In this document: positions 10,193-21,830 of the stretch, piece after piece
Layout: the number at the start of each line of letters is the position of its first letter
Numbering within the stretch: the stretch's first letter is position 1
NCBI GenBank assembly: GCA_944472135.2
Contig: OX235270.1
Location: 131,483,632 to 131,547,631, forward strand
Origin: Trichobilharzia regenti
Lineage: Eukaryota > Platyhelminthes > Trematoda > Strigeidida > Schistosomatidae
Length of the DNA: 64,000 nucleotides
Direction: 5' to 3'
Translations under genes and position numbers: made by a program
Notes under the pieces: generated by a model
The model's database searches: none
Told to the model about the DNA's origin: nothing
What the model saw: only the letters and a program-made list of their open reading frames with translations

Positions 10193-11290
10193 ACAATAGT
10201 AATAATTTTATTTCTGTAACAGAAACCAGCCATTTTTACAGGCATGAACATATGCACACTTATGAAAACTTATAGAATATATAATATGATTTGTTAATTT
10301 AGAAATAAGTTGAATACTGATAAATGTGAGAGAAACATTTAAAATGAAGTGTACAAATAAGGAAATAGATATAGCGTCAAATCCAAGCTGTGATTGAAAA
10401 AAATACATGTCAATCTCACGCGGGAATCATGAATGATTGCGTTAGTTGGGAAGGTAAGTAGCATTTCTGTACAGGTGCTGACGTGATACATAAGAGATGC
10501 AGAATAAACAATAATTATCAGTAAATCATTCAAAAAGAGTTTTAAAGTCTATTAAACTTTAAATTCACCTGTAAGTACATCGTATTTGTGACATTTCCAG
10601 TTGTTTATGAGACCCACTTTGAACTTGTCAGCAGATTTTATAATACCGATGATCCCGTTATTCACCAGATAAGCTAGCAATATCACGAATAAGTAGAGAA
10701 TTGCAGCGCTGTATCAGTACCTTCGTTGAAAGCAGTGCCTTTGAAAAGAGAAGAAGACACAAGAAAACCGGCAGACAGGTGCAGAAGTATACAAAAGGTG
10801 TTAATAATTCAAAATATATAACAGGCATGGGGTTCATCATTTTTTATTGTTTTTTTTTCAAGAAATATTATTTTCCCGATATTTTACAGTCTTTTCTGCG
10901 AACAATTAGTTTAAAGTGAAAGACAGGTGATAATTTCACCTGCTTACGAGGTTTAAAAGGAGGTGAACACAAAAGTCAAAGTGCGTGAGCTATGTGAAAG
11001 AAAAGCGAGGGCCTAGTAATATATGTTTTTCTGAAGTATACAGTTCGGTGTCCTTCTGAAGTAGCGGACTCATACCATTTACTTTCATTCGGGAGTTTGC
11101 GTTTAAACTTCGGCTCTAGGCAATTTTCAACTTCTATTTTTTTTATTTAGTTTTTTAGTTTTTACTTTTTTATTTATTCTCATTTTGCAGAAGCCATCCG
11201 AACCCAGGAGCCTTAGCAATAGAGTGCTGTTCCACAGATAAGGGTGGTTCACATATGTCCCCACCATCATATCCGCTGACTAGCATAATT
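10193..11290 (-). mobile_element. Non-LTR retrotransposon fragment, inverted, long TSD
   Basis: The insert separates two copies of a ~70-bp palindrome-arm sequence (about 10121-10192 and 11284-11356), present once in the left arm (about 183-255). On the minus strand its end reads ...AAAATTATTACTATTGTT, like the A/T-rich tail of the CR1-like element, and AACAGAAACCAGCCATTTTTACAGGC near 10220 echoes the last ~70 bp of that element. No coding part is recognisable, so it is a 5'-truncated 3'-end copy. The long flanking duplication fits staggered target-primed insertion. Confidence 0.55.
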
Positions 11291-11537
11291 TTGTTAAATT
11301 GTTCGTCGTGTTTACTTCTGAAGTTGTTTCTAGTCTTCTACATCCGTGAATGAATTGATTGATGTTAAAGACAGCAGATGGGTCGTGTACGCCGGGGAGG
11401 CTAGGTTAGGGCTGAGAATGACATGCACATGGAGATAATGATTAGCTGTGATCCCACACGCCGGGGAGCGGGAGTGTAGACGACTGAGGCTTGCATACGT
11501 CACCGTTACTGGAACTAAGGCAGAATGAGTGACAAGC
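11291..11537. repeat. Right arm of giant palindrome, outer segment
   Basis: Reverse complement of about 1-250, roughly 90% identical by eye. It ends with AAGGCAGAATGAGTGAC, the mirror of the first bases of the window, so the arm probably continues beyond the window's left edge. Confidence 0.75.
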
Positions 11538-11658
11538 GATTGTAGGGGTGATTGGTAGTGGATAGATAAGAGGATGTGTGAAGAGTATCACGAGGTGCTG
11601 CTATGGCCACGTTGCGTTGTGCAAGAGTAATTCTAGTAAGTGACGATTGTGTTACAAG
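11538..11658. other. Short segment between palindrome arm and CR1-like pseudogene
   Basis: About 120 bp, including GTGCAAGAGTAATTCTAG, with no recognisable feature. It may be further palindrome arm whose mirror lies outside the window. Confidence 0.3.
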
Positions 11659-13371
11659 ATGTCAAGAACTAACTTCTTAATTGAGTCTGAAATGCAGAGG
11701 TTGAATGTAATATATAACCAGAAATTCATATCCTGCAAAAATCCTTCTAATATGTGGAAACTATTTAAGGAAATCACTGGTGGTAAGCAGATAAACAATA
11801 TTCCATATTCTTTTGATGTATAAACTCTTAACAAATCTTTTATTTACTCTCCCTCAAATGCCATTCTTCCCAGCATCACTTGTGTTAATAATAGCCCCTT
11901 TCCAGGTTTTAACACAAATGATGTTCAAAAGTGCCCCAAGTCTCTAAACCCTTCCCAGAGCCTAGGTCCCGATTATGTACATAGTATTATGTTGAAAAAA
12001 TGTTCTGATATTCTGTGTCACCCTCTCACTGATCTATTTAACAAATCTTTTTCCGATAATATTGCGCCTGCCGTTTGGAAGGAAATTAAAGTTGTACCCA
12101 TACCTAAATCTTCTACTGGAGCATGTGTCAAATTTAGACCCATTGCTATTACCTCTCCTTTTTTGAAAACTATGGAGAAATTACTTTTACTTAGTCTTGT
12201 ACCTTCGCTTAAATCCTTTAATGACCCTAAACAATTTGCCTGTAAGCAAAGTAGAAGCACTTTAGATGCAGCTGCCGTCTTATATCATGACATTGCTTCC
12301 AGTCTAGACAAGGGGGCTAAATTTGTTCGTTGCGCCTTCCTAGACTATACATCTGCTTTTGACTCGGTCCCTAGGGACATCTTATTAAATAAACTTGCAG
12401 CCAGTCAAACAGAATGTTGGGCTGTTAACTGGTTACATTCCTATTTCTCAGAAAGAAAGCAGTACACCGTATATAAAGGGAAGTCTTCCACTTCATTGCC
12501 TACTGAAGCTGGTGTCCCTCAAGGCACTGTCCTTTCTCCTTTTCTTTTTTCTTTCTTCTTGCACGACTCGCCTCACTCTGATGAAATAAGCTTTGTGAAG
12601 TACGCTGATGATTTAACGGTTTCAATGGCTGTTAACTCCCAGCTAGATTGTGCCAAAATAAATAGCTTTCTATCGGGAGTCAGTAAAAGGTCTGAGTCTA
12701 ACGGTCTTAAACTGAATCCTTCTAAGTGTCAAACTGTTGATTTCAGATTAAGATGTAAATGACAGTTAAAAGAAGTCATCGATTCTCGTGACAGTTGTAA
12801 AATTGACGACAATGATATAGGAATCAAATCAGAAATTAAGTATCTTGGACTCATTCTCTCTTCTGATCTCTCCTGGTCTTCCCATGTGTTAGCAATCTCC
12901 AGTAAAATATTCCGCCTGACATTTTACATTTAGAAGTTAAGACACTCGGGTATAACTCAACCACTCCTCTTACAGTTCATAAACTCTTGCATCCTACCTA
13001 TTCTTCTTTATTGTCCACCCTTATTCTTTCCTGGTTTGCTCAAAAAAGACTATGCCACAATTCGTAGAAAACTGAAGACTGTCAGTAGGGTGAGTGGTGT
13101 CCCAGTGGACCACATAGTTAACGTCGTTGTCGATAGGCACTTGACTTCGTGCAATAAATTTGCTAAAGGGATTTTATCTGACTTGGAGCATCCGCTTTAC
13201 CCTCAGCTCTCACCTTGCATCTCCTCAGGTAGAACAAGGAGTAACTTCAGAAAACTGTATGCTCGCACGTCTAAGTATAAAAATTCTATGATACCATACT
13301 TGGCACGTATTTTGTGTGATGAAAATAGTGTCAGACAAGAATTAATTAACCTTTTTTCATCTAGTAAATAA
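11659..13371 (+). pseudogene. CR1-like reverse transcriptase pseudogene
   Basis: A second, distinct non-LTR element. From 11659 to 13371 one reading frame encodes reverse transcriptase with KFRPIAI, FLDYTSAFDSVPRD, GVPQGTVLSPFLF and the catalytic YADD (about 12601), then a C-terminal LPILLYCPPLF..GLL block. The frame is broken by three nonsense codons (TAA 11821, TGA 12760, TAG 12931) but by no frameshift, so it is old enough to be dead yet structurally whole. The endonuclease is absent, as in a 5'-truncated copy. Untranslated sequence with ATTATT repeats follows to about 13860. It differs from the element at 5874-9713 throughout the reverse transcriptase. Confidence 0.8.
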
Positions 13372-14037
13372 ACAATTTCCTCCATCCATCCTTATATACC
13401 TTCAAGTTTTACTTTTATTATTTCTATTATGTTTATGGTCCTGTTACTTCTCTGTTTTTTACTCTCAGAATTGCAAACACCAACTTATCTCCATGACGGC
13501 TGTAATCTTTGTTTTTTCCCTCACCATATCATGTAAAAAGAACATTATATTCAATATTTTTAAACATGTTAGGATTTCTATATCACATTGACAATACTGT
13601 GTGACACAAGCCAACGGCATTTTTCACTTGTATTCTTATTATTATAACCCTAGCTGTTATCATTATTATTGTTATTTCCATTTTATATGCCGCATGTTTT
13701 TGACACTACCTCTATTGTAAATGTGGAAAATTTTCTAAGTGATTAATTTTTATTTATGATTTGAGGAAATTAAATGCAATATTGTGAATAATGCTGAAAA
13801 TTCCATTCTGTATCACAAGTACTGTTTTTGGAATAAAGTAAATCATCATTATAATTAAGAGGATACCTTTAATTCGATGTGTGAGATTGTGCTGTGGGTA
13901 TGCCTGTGGTGTGTTGGCTTTTCTGTTTGTTTTCCACTTCAGCTTTGTCCATGTGACCCAGGTTCTCACGATGGCATCAAAGTCGACGTGTATTGGTCGC
14001 GATGGAAAAAGGGAATGGATCCGTATTTTGCCGGGGA
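13372..14037. other. 3' region of CR1-like pseudogene plus unassigned sequence
   Basis: 13372-13860 is A/T-rich, with TTATTATT runs and an AATAAAGTAAATCATC end, plausibly the 3' untranslated region. 13861-14037 is less A/T-rich, with no recognisable feature, and directly precedes the solo LTR. Confidence 0.4.
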
Positions 14038-14400
14038 GTGTCAATGAAGCTGAAGATTGAAGGACCAACACATGGCTGTTTGCTCAAACCCAACTCCTCC
14101 ATATTTTTCGCGGAGTTATCAAAACACCAGTCATCGTCTCATCGGTCGTTGTTCAGAAAGAAGTCAAGCCAAAAGTGTCAGAAGTAATATCGTGATTTAT
14201 TATTGTAATCTTTGTTCATAGGCCTTTGTTTATTATGCTGGACATATGTCGGTGTTAGAATAAAGAGTTCTTGAGTCACCAACCGGTGTTCTGGTTTCTG
14301 CGTCCGCTAGTACTGAGCGTTTCTTGAAGGCTTCGAGGGACAGCGAGAGGCCCGGCGTAACAAGAGCTGGGCATTAACGGTTTTTGAGACTTGATTGACA
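14038..14400 (+). mobile_element. Solo BEL/Pao-like LTR (~363 bp)
   Basis: Complete LTR with TGTCAATGAAG at the start and TTGATTGACA at the end, an AATAAA signal near 14262, and no adjoining internal sequence. It is the best full-length reference for the family in this window. Flanks (GGGAG and GGGTA) do not form a clean duplication. Solo LTRs normally arise by recombination between the two LTRs of one insertion. Confidence 0.8.
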
Positions 14401-16164
14401 GGGTATGACAATAATAATAGTGAGTTCCATCTTTAACTTCAGTGCAACTCGAGGCGCGGTAGTAGTTTTACGGATAAAGTGAAAAATAAAGTCCCCTTTA
14501 AATTTGGAACACCTTGTCCTTATTCCAACTATTATGAGTGGCTCTTTTGCATATACCTGCTAATCGTAGTGTTCATGTTCCTTTCTATGTTGGTTCAGTA
14601 ACAAGTTATGTTTCTTATGTGCTTCTTAAATAAAATTTTGTATTAGAAACTTCTCTGACGTAATAATATCGGCGGCATGATGTACTTGGACTGCGTCACA
14701 TTTGCAGTACTTGTATGAGGAAACGTCACCTGATAGTGATATCGGCGAAATGTGATGGATTAAGCAAGGTTAGAATTTAAAAGTTTAAACTTGTATTTTT
14801 GAATTTTCATGGAAACATAGTGGTATATCCTGCCTGTTTTTTGAGACGCTACTGTCTTAATTTGTTTTGTAGTTGTTGGTATTCATAGCTCAATTTCAGC
14901 ATTAACTCCAATCTTCATGTACTCATAACAGTCAGCTTTTCATTTTAAGACAAATAGCATTAGCACTATGGTCAAAATATTTAGCATTGATATGAATTTG
15001 TTTTTCAAGTGGCCTTTATTTTGAGGGAAGATTTAATTGCTACAATATTCCTATTTCATGTATATAAATTGGGCTCATATGTGAAGGAAACTTATTGTCT
15101 TAGCCGGAATAAGGACGAGTTTTCCAGAAGATAAGGGAGACTTAATTTCTCCGATTAATTGCACTAAAATATTGCACATCGAATCGCATTGCAATTCCAC
15201 ATGAAGCCGGATATTATGAATGCCTTGGCCCTGTTGTGCGTTAGAAAGCTAATAACACAGGAACAACTTTACAAGACTCTTCATATCAAGTCCAGCGAGG
15301 ACGGATAGAAGTTTTTACACTTGAGTGTTATGACTTGATTTGTGAACTGTGTAGGCTTTCGCAGTATTATATTCAGCAAGGAGAACTCATACTGAAATCA
15401 AAAGTGTACATGTTTCACTACATTTTACGCACTTCCTGTATAGATTTGATGTTCACCAAGTGGTCATTTCGCAACTGCTGAATGTTGCAATCAAGATAAA
15501 ATTATAACTCGTAATTCCAAGAACTGTTGGCATTTTCACTGACAGCAGTTCAAAACCCACTGAGTTTACAAAACCACAACGCCCAATTCCCACCTTACTG
15601 AGGAATAATTAACTGTGTTTTTTGAAAAGACAGTACGTTATTTTGAGAATTTCATGAATTCTACAGATTGCATTCTATTCACTTAGTGCCGCAAGTAAAC
15701 TATGATGGAACTCATATTTCCAAGCAGGATGTGGTGTAAGGTTCATATCTTCAACTGAAGTCCTTATTTTGGTTCGATTTCATCGTACATATAAGCTAAA
15801 TTTACTGTTATTCACTTTAGGGACGTATCAGGGACAGTCACGTCAACTTAGAACCTGCCAATAATGGTATTCGCCCAGGATGTGAGAAGTAGCCATTGAA
15901 ATTCGAGGATATGAAATTACCACTTGTGTTTGCTCTTCGCTCTCTGTTTCCTTTCGCTTGTCTACGTAGCATAATATGGTTAGCATTTTTAGAGTTAGGC
16001 GTTAGTGCTAGGTAAAGATGGTGTCAATATCCAGGTCTAACCACACTGGATTTCACACTGTCCTGAGAAGACTTTATTCCTGCACCAGTATAGAACCAGC
16101 TACAAGGTCATTCTACACAAAGTCTAAGAATAAATGTCATAACAGTAAATGACAAAAGTAATTC
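14401..16164. other. No recognisable feature
   Basis: About 1.76 kb of A/T-rich sequence without a convincing ORF, repeat or RNA gene on either strand. It may be old TE debris. Confidence 0.4.
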
Positions 16165-16325
16165 TGTCAATGAAGTTGAAGATTGAACCACCAATTCACG
16201 GTTGTTTACTGAAACCCATGCGCTCCATAGTTCTCGCCGGAGTCACCAATCCAGCAGCCATTGTGTCATCGTTCTATGGTCAGAGGAAGATAAAAAACTA
16301 CCAGAAATATCATGGTGATTAATTG
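16165..16325 (+). mobile_element. Diverged BEL/Pao-like LTR fragment
   Basis: Begins TGTCAATGAAGTTGAAGATTG and follows the LTR family through the GAAATATCATGGTGATTAATTG region with many substitutions, then stops. An older relic than the other LTRs. Confidence 0.6.
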
Positions 16326-16329
16326 TTAT

Positions 16330-16780
16330 AAGACAGTAGACAAGTAGTTCAGCGAAGAGTCTCTTTTCGGCGAATTCATTTTCATAGCTGTACAATCGCA
16401 AATATATATGGTTATTTTGTGTGTGTGTACATTAAATTTGTCAAACGAAAATACAATTGGTAAGTTCAGATGAATTGGATGTTGATAAGAGGATAGCAAC
16501 AAAAGTGATGAGTTGTCAAAAAAGATTGTTAAATAAGAGTTACGTAATGGCATGAATAGTTTGATGAATTAGTTGTGCTCAGGGTGTACATGGAAACAAA
16601 ATAACATACAGAATTACACGAGGGTTTTAAGTTGGAAAAATAAGCATACAAACAGAAGTAAGGTCAAATCAAACAAACAAAGAAAATTTAGGTCAAATCA
16701 ACGGAGTTGTTACCATGCGAGTAGAAGTGGTTGGATAATTTTCTTTTGTATGCATAGTTATATTACAATATAAAATTATA
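16330..16780. repeat. Dispersed repeat family W
   Basis: Contains TCTTTTCGGCGAATTCATTTTCATAGCTG and, about 230 bp on, a GATGAATTAGTTG..CAGGGTGTACATGG block. Similar pairs of motifs occur at 38370-39080 and 50535-50810, and the first motif alone at 55655-55712. No coding capacity. Class unknown; a SINE or the end of a larger element is possible. Confidence 0.55.
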
Positions 16781-16789
16781 TATAAATAT

Positions 16790-16957
16790 TACAATAATAA
16801 ATCACAATATTACTTCTGACACTTTCGGCTTGACTTCCTTCTGAACAGCGACCGATGAGACGATGACTGTCGTATTGATGCCTCCGCGAAAATATAGGGA
16901 AGTTGGTTTTGAGCAAACAACCACGAATTGATCGTTCAATCTTCAACTACATTGACA
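16790..16957 (-). mobile_element. Partial BEL/Pao-like LTR, inverted, beside plus-strand gag
   Basis: Reverse-complement LTR, 5' half only, ending at ATTGACA (16951-16957). The following gag remnant runs on the opposite strand, so this LTR points away from it, as at the centre of the large palindrome (2927-3293). Confidence 0.7.
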
Positions 16958-17680
16958 GCGTCCTGGAAGCAGACAGCCAAATTTGTAACGCTGAGTTGCT
17001 TGTAATCTGCAATGATGTGTGGGATGCTCAGCATGATAAGACTGATGTTCATGTTTCGACGTTTAGGGATAGCACGGATTTAAAGTTGCCTAAAATCGAA
17101 CCTCATTACTTTGATGGAAGCCCAGCTGACTATTCACAGTTTATCAAAGAGTTTGAGATCATGTTGAGTGGTTTTTTTATTAAATGATGAAATGAAGTTA
17201 ATGTATTTGTATACAGAAATACTCTCGTTTGTCTTGGCAATATGGATGAGTTGAACTCAAGTTCGGTGCTTGATACAGTTGTCAAGAAATTACCGGTTCG
17301 TCCACAAAGGAAGATCATAAAGGTTAGTTCCCAGCTAGAGGAAGGTGGTTTGGAGCCTGGATTCGATGATATTGTGAGGCTGGTGAAAGACGGTGTCAAC
17401 CAAGTGACGGACGAATTCTCCGGCATTTTGAATTATAACGTAGAACTTAAGGAACCCGTGAATATGAAGAAAGCATTTGTAGTGAAGGCTTTAGGCACAA
17501 CGAGAAGTGATCAGTGTATTGTTTGACATAACACGCATCAATTGAGTGATTGCGATCGCTTCGTTGCCATGTCTCCCGCAGAAAGGTTAAGAATGGCAAA
17601 ACAGAAGCGGTTGTGTTTCAGCTGTTTAAACATGAAGCATACAAAGTTGAATAGTAAAGCAACAGACAAAGCAAGTATTT
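16957..17680 (+). pseudogene. BEL/Pao-like gag pseudogene
   Basis: Homologous to the gag at 3754-5337 but clearly diverged. 16957-17187 matches the N-terminal block (KLPKIEP..FDGSPADY, KEFEIMLSGF); an extra T in a T-run then shifts the frame and roughly 100 codons of the capsid core are missing. 17242-17526 resumes with the LNSSSVLDTVVKKLP region. A final stretch near 17570-17660 keeps an AERLRMAKQKRLCFSCL block typical of the BEL/Pao zinc-knuckle neighbourhood. The diverged copy supports the family call for the intact one. Confidence 0.75.
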
Positions 17681-17787
17681 GTTAAAACGATGCGCACCCA
17701 CTTCCGAGGATATTAAACGAACGAAGAATTCCGATAAACATAACTGTAACTTTAGACTACTTGACAACCCACAAGTTTATTTCCTGG

Positions 17788-18042
17788 TGTCAATGCAGTT
17801 GAAGACTGAACGATCAATTCATGGTTGTTTATTCAATACAAATTCCTCAATATTTTTCGCGGAGTTATCAAAACACCAGTCATCGTCTCATCGGCCGCTG
17901 TTCAGAAAGAAGTCAAGCCAAAAGTGTCAGAAGTAATATCGTGATTTATTATTGTAATACTTGTTCATAGGCCTTAGTTTATTATCCTGGTTATATGTTG
18001 GTGTTAGAATAAAGAATTCTTGAGTCGCCAATTGGTGTTCTA
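17788..18042 (+). mobile_element. BEL/Pao-like LTR, 3'-truncated
   Basis: Starts TGTCAATGCAG and follows the family to the TTGAGTCGCCAATTGGTGTTCT region, then stops about 110 bp short of the LTR end. It would be the 3' LTR of the gag pseudogene at 16957-17680. The partner LTR on the left is inverted, so the unit carries LTRs in opposite orientation. Confidence 0.7.
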
Positions 18043-18149
18043 ATAGATGTCGTCATGCAATGTGTCTGCAAGCAGTCCGTCAATGCATCCACCTTCCACA
18101 AAGTCGTTGGTGCAAATCCCTGAGATTATAAAATTGAAGCAGCAGTAAT

Positions 18150-20110
18150 CATAATAATGTTTTTCATATAAATTTACAAATTTACATGAAAATGCATGCC
18201 ACTTTTACAGGCACGATCAAGTATGATATAGTCTCAAATCGTAGATTGTCTACAAGTTAATAATATTTCAACAGTGAAATATTTGATACATATAATACAC
18301 TCATTTTCTCAACCAGGCCGTATAGATATTAAATTGTACAATTGTCCTCCAGGTTGAGCAGGAAAATCGACTTCGTTTCGTTTTCATCCCGTGGTTGTCG
18401 GCATACGATAACCAACCAATGTTAGGGTGAGTACAACGTTTACAAGGGATTGAAATCTGTTTTAGAAAAATTAAAGTGCTAAGGTGAATCATTAAATTCT
18501 AATGAAATAGGTAAGTGCAAGTATCATTAATAAATGCATTTATAAAGGAAAATCCCTAGGCTGACAACGTTCATTTGCGATGTATAATGCTTCCTGTACA
18601 GTTTGCACTATCATGATGTCCACTTTTGGTTTCAATACATTTATTCCTTATGTCGGTTTTTTTTATTTTACGCTTTTTTGTGCATTTGGTGCACAACCGT
18701 ACCATACAGAGAATAGGAATAGAATAAGTCGAATCAAATTCATAAAGAGCTATAAAATGTTAGGTTTAATGGAATATAATGAGGATCAAGTAAAGACGTT
18801 ATTAGAAAATAATTGAGATTAGACATTGTGAAGTGATATTCAAAGATCCGACAATGGATACCAGGTTAATTTATAAGATGCCCCATAAATCTGTGCAGAT
18901 CCCACATGGTCGCATCTCAACAATAGTCTGGGCGAATAGGATATATTTAAAGGTAGAAGCATGATCTGTCAAGGCGTTCATTATTATCTTTTTCAAGATG
19001 AAGATCTAAGCCCTCATAAAAATCAGAAATATCTCGAGCCGTCAAATTGCGTATTGCTTTTCCTGCAGAATGGGGCGATTCACCTGAGTGACCGCCACCA
19101 TATCTACTGATCAGCTAGCACCACCCTCCCTCCTTTTTTGATGTTAGTCTCTGGGACTATGATTATTATGGCTACCGCAAATATATTGCTTGGTACCAGA
19201 CATGTTCGTGCCCCATATTCCATCTCCCTAGCTTTCTTAATGAGTGCTTCCAATAGGTCTCCACGTACATCTTTGTGAACGTATTATATATGTGTGCATG
19301 CATCCTAATGAACAGATTACTTTATAAGAAGTTAAAACCTTAAAGAGTAAAAAGAATAGGTTTCGTGAATAGTGGAACAAGATTCAGCAGAACACTATAG
19401 TTACGATTCAATGTAGGCAGTAAGAACTGAAGGTAAGGTCGGTTGGCAGGACTTAGTGTACTAAATTATCATGACGGTCTTATATAAAGTAAACATCTGA
19501 CATTGCAAAGTAACGTGTCTAAACATATTATAAAAGATATTAACAGAGAACCAACAAGGTTTTAGCATTTGGTTAACAATACTGCAGTGTGTGTATACTG
19601 AAGAATGATAGTTAGTCTACAGGGAGCCGTAAAGTAAATCAATCTATATATGACGAGAGTATAATCGATGTTATCATTCGTATTATCGAAGAATACACTA
19701 GGCTAAACAATTGAGTGTTATAGTGGAAACAAGCGTGGTAAAGCAAGAGAACATTTGCTGCATAAATATTTTAACCATTTTAAGTAGTGTAACAATTAGT
19801 GACAAAGTTATGTAAAGTGGTCCTGAGAAAAGCAACTGGTTAGCAGAACTTGTTATGCTAAATCTTGGCGACCGATTTTATATGTTGTGCGTTACACAAT
19901 GCAAAGTGACTCATCAACTCTACAATGAAAAATACTACATCGCTTTAACATTATGAATTTTAGAATATCATATGAGAATGGGTAACTAATGACTGAATAT
20001 AGTCAATTCAACTCAAATCAGTGCAGTGTATTATGCTAATAATATAAGTATATTTGTAAAATATTAAAAGGTATGGTCGCTAATGTAATGGTTTTCGGAA
20101 ATAATTATAC
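18150..20110 (-). mobile_element. CR1-like element, 3'-UTR copy, inverted
   Basis: Reverse complement of 7850-9713. It begins with the tail (AAACATTATTATGATTACTG on the minus strand) and ends near 20110, where similarity to the region just after the reverse transcriptase stop fades. No coding sequence is retained, so it is a heavily 5'-truncated insertion. Confidence 0.8.
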
Positions 20111-20630
20111 TGATGAACTTATTCAAGATTATAGGGAAGAGGAAACCAGTGAGTTAGTTAAACGGCTACTGTGCAGTTAGTAGTTAAAGCGTCTTTCTTA
20201 AAGTAAAAGGTAAAAGAGTTTTGATTACCGGAGCAAATTAAGTCATATGCTACTAAGTACAGTGTAGTGAATAGTGGTACGATTAGCGATAAGGGTAGGT
20301 TGAATGAACTTGGGGAAAATGGTTGGTTGGTTGAGTTTGTTGTTGCTAGGTATTCCTGGCCACTTTTCATATGGCATGCTTTAGACATTACAAAGTACCA
20401 GTTTGCTTATATTATGGAACAACTTTGGAAACCGTTTTGCAACCCATCGAATGGATGTTAACACTGGCTCTACTACGGGCAGTCCTAGTTCATGTATTTG
20501 GATCTAGTACATCAAGCAATAATGAGCATAAGTAACACTTACTCTTAAGGGTTCCAGTTTCTTTTAGTTCCCCAAAATACACACAAGCACAACAGATTCA
20601 TACTTTTCATGCGGCTGAACCTTATTTGAC

Positions 20631-20966
20631 TTAGATTCTCTCACAATACATTTTTTTAAATGATAGCAGACACACTGATGGTGTATTCACATTCTCAAAA
20701 AGCTTCAAAGCTTTTTCAACTTCAACCCAGGTTCTAAATTCTCCAGGTTTAATTTGTTCTTCGAAAACCTTGCTAACATCAACTCTGATGGTGTTCTCTT
20801 TAACAGATTCACTCGCAGATTGTTGCGTGCTGCAAACATGAACGAGGAAGACACTTTTTTCACGAAATCTACATCTTAAGTAATTAACTGAGCCAACAAG
20901 AACAACGGCAACCAGCAAACGGACTGGAAAAAACTGCTTCTGCCAGGGAAACATCTTCATGTGCAT
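20631..20966 (-). CDS. Hypothetical protein, 111 aa
   Basis: Minus-strand ORF with a hydrophobic N-terminal stretch (residues ~13-30) and a charged second half containing GEFRTWVEVEKALKLFE. That block resembles the start of some transposon-derived zinc-finger proteins (an F.TW.E.E.AL..FE helix), but this is only an impression. It stands alone between two repeats, with no homologous copy in the window. It could be a first exon of a host gene, a TE fragment or chance. Confidence 0.2.
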   Translation of the reverse strand: MHMKMFPWQKQFFPVRLLVAVVLVGSVNYLRCRFREKSVFLVHVCSTQQSASESVKENTIRVDVSKVFEEQIKPGEFRTWVEVEKALKLFENVNTPSVCLLSFKKMYCERI

Positions 20967-21540
20967 GATTTACAAAACTTCTACACAGTACCAATTCATT
21001 AACAGCTGAAAACCAACTAAAACACTGAAAGGCACATAAATGCAAGGTATGAAACAATTACACCGAAATTAATGCACTGACCTGGTAGTGAAAACTTTCA
21101 AAACCAAAGCAATAATTCATTTTAACAGCAATGGAAACAAAAAATGAGGTGAAACGCAACATTTGTGAACAATACGCAACAAGATAAGTCGTGTATAACG
21201 GCAGGACAAACGGAACAACAAACGCGTACACGAACAGCTACGGAACTGCAATCCAACATGGCCGAAAATGACCTTTAAGCGTCTCACTCCACCAATGACC
21301 TTGATAAGTTACGGATAATTTCAGTCCAAATTGGTTTATACTAGCTCGTGAAAACGATATTGGATACATTGGAACCCTTGCCAAGGTCTTTGTCAAGGTT
21401 GAACGCCAGACCAAACTTCGTACCTTTTACTGCTGCTACTTATTGTCAACCATTGAACGGCGTATATTTGGGTAATTGCTTTGCCGCCACGTGATTAAAA
21501 GCTATTCCAGAAAGAGAGAGACCTCATAGTCAACTGCAAA

Positions 21541-21562
21541 ATTGGAAGTACGTACTTCCAAT
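21541..21562. repeat. Perfect 22-bp palindrome beside CACTA terminus
   Basis: Self-complementary around GTACGTAC (ATTGGAAGTAC and its complement). It ends 17 bp before the left terminal inverted repeat of CACTA copy A. A comparable 24-bp palindrome abuts the right end of copy B (48167-48190). Confidence 0.8.
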
Positions 21563-21639
21563 AATGTATTATCTATATCCCCAAGCTTACAAAAATTCTA
21601 AACTTATTCTAGCCTATGCGTTGATAATGCCTTTTTCGG

Positions 21640-21830
21640 TAAATGAATATTTTATCTACCCACTATGTTCTGAAATAACGCTGGTCGTGCTTAAAAAGAG
21701 AGCTGGGTGCTTAATTAATGCGACAAATTCTTAAAAATAAGATCAGCATCTGAAATAATGCCCTAAGTGCTGAAAATAAGCGCTGAATGCCTAACTGCAG
21801 CGGTTAATACTGAAAAATAGCACGTTCTCT
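21640..21830. repeat. Left subterminal repeats of CACTA copy A
   Basis: Degenerate short motifs (TTCTGAAATAA, GTGCTGAAAATAAG, ACTGAAAAATAG) recur every 15-40 bp. Comparable motifs on the right side (TCAGTGCTGAAAATGC, TTATTTCAGAATTA) lie at 27205-27450. Subterminal arrays are the usual binding sites for CACTA accessory proteins. Confidence 0.5.

Larger units (their letters stand above)
20111..21579. other. Unassigned segment between CR1-like copy and CACTA copy A
   Basis: About 1.5 kb. It contains a minus-strand 111-aa ORF (listed separately) and a perfect 22-bp palindrome at 21541-21562. Slightly less A/T-rich around 21180-21500. No other feature is recognised. Confidence 0.35.
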
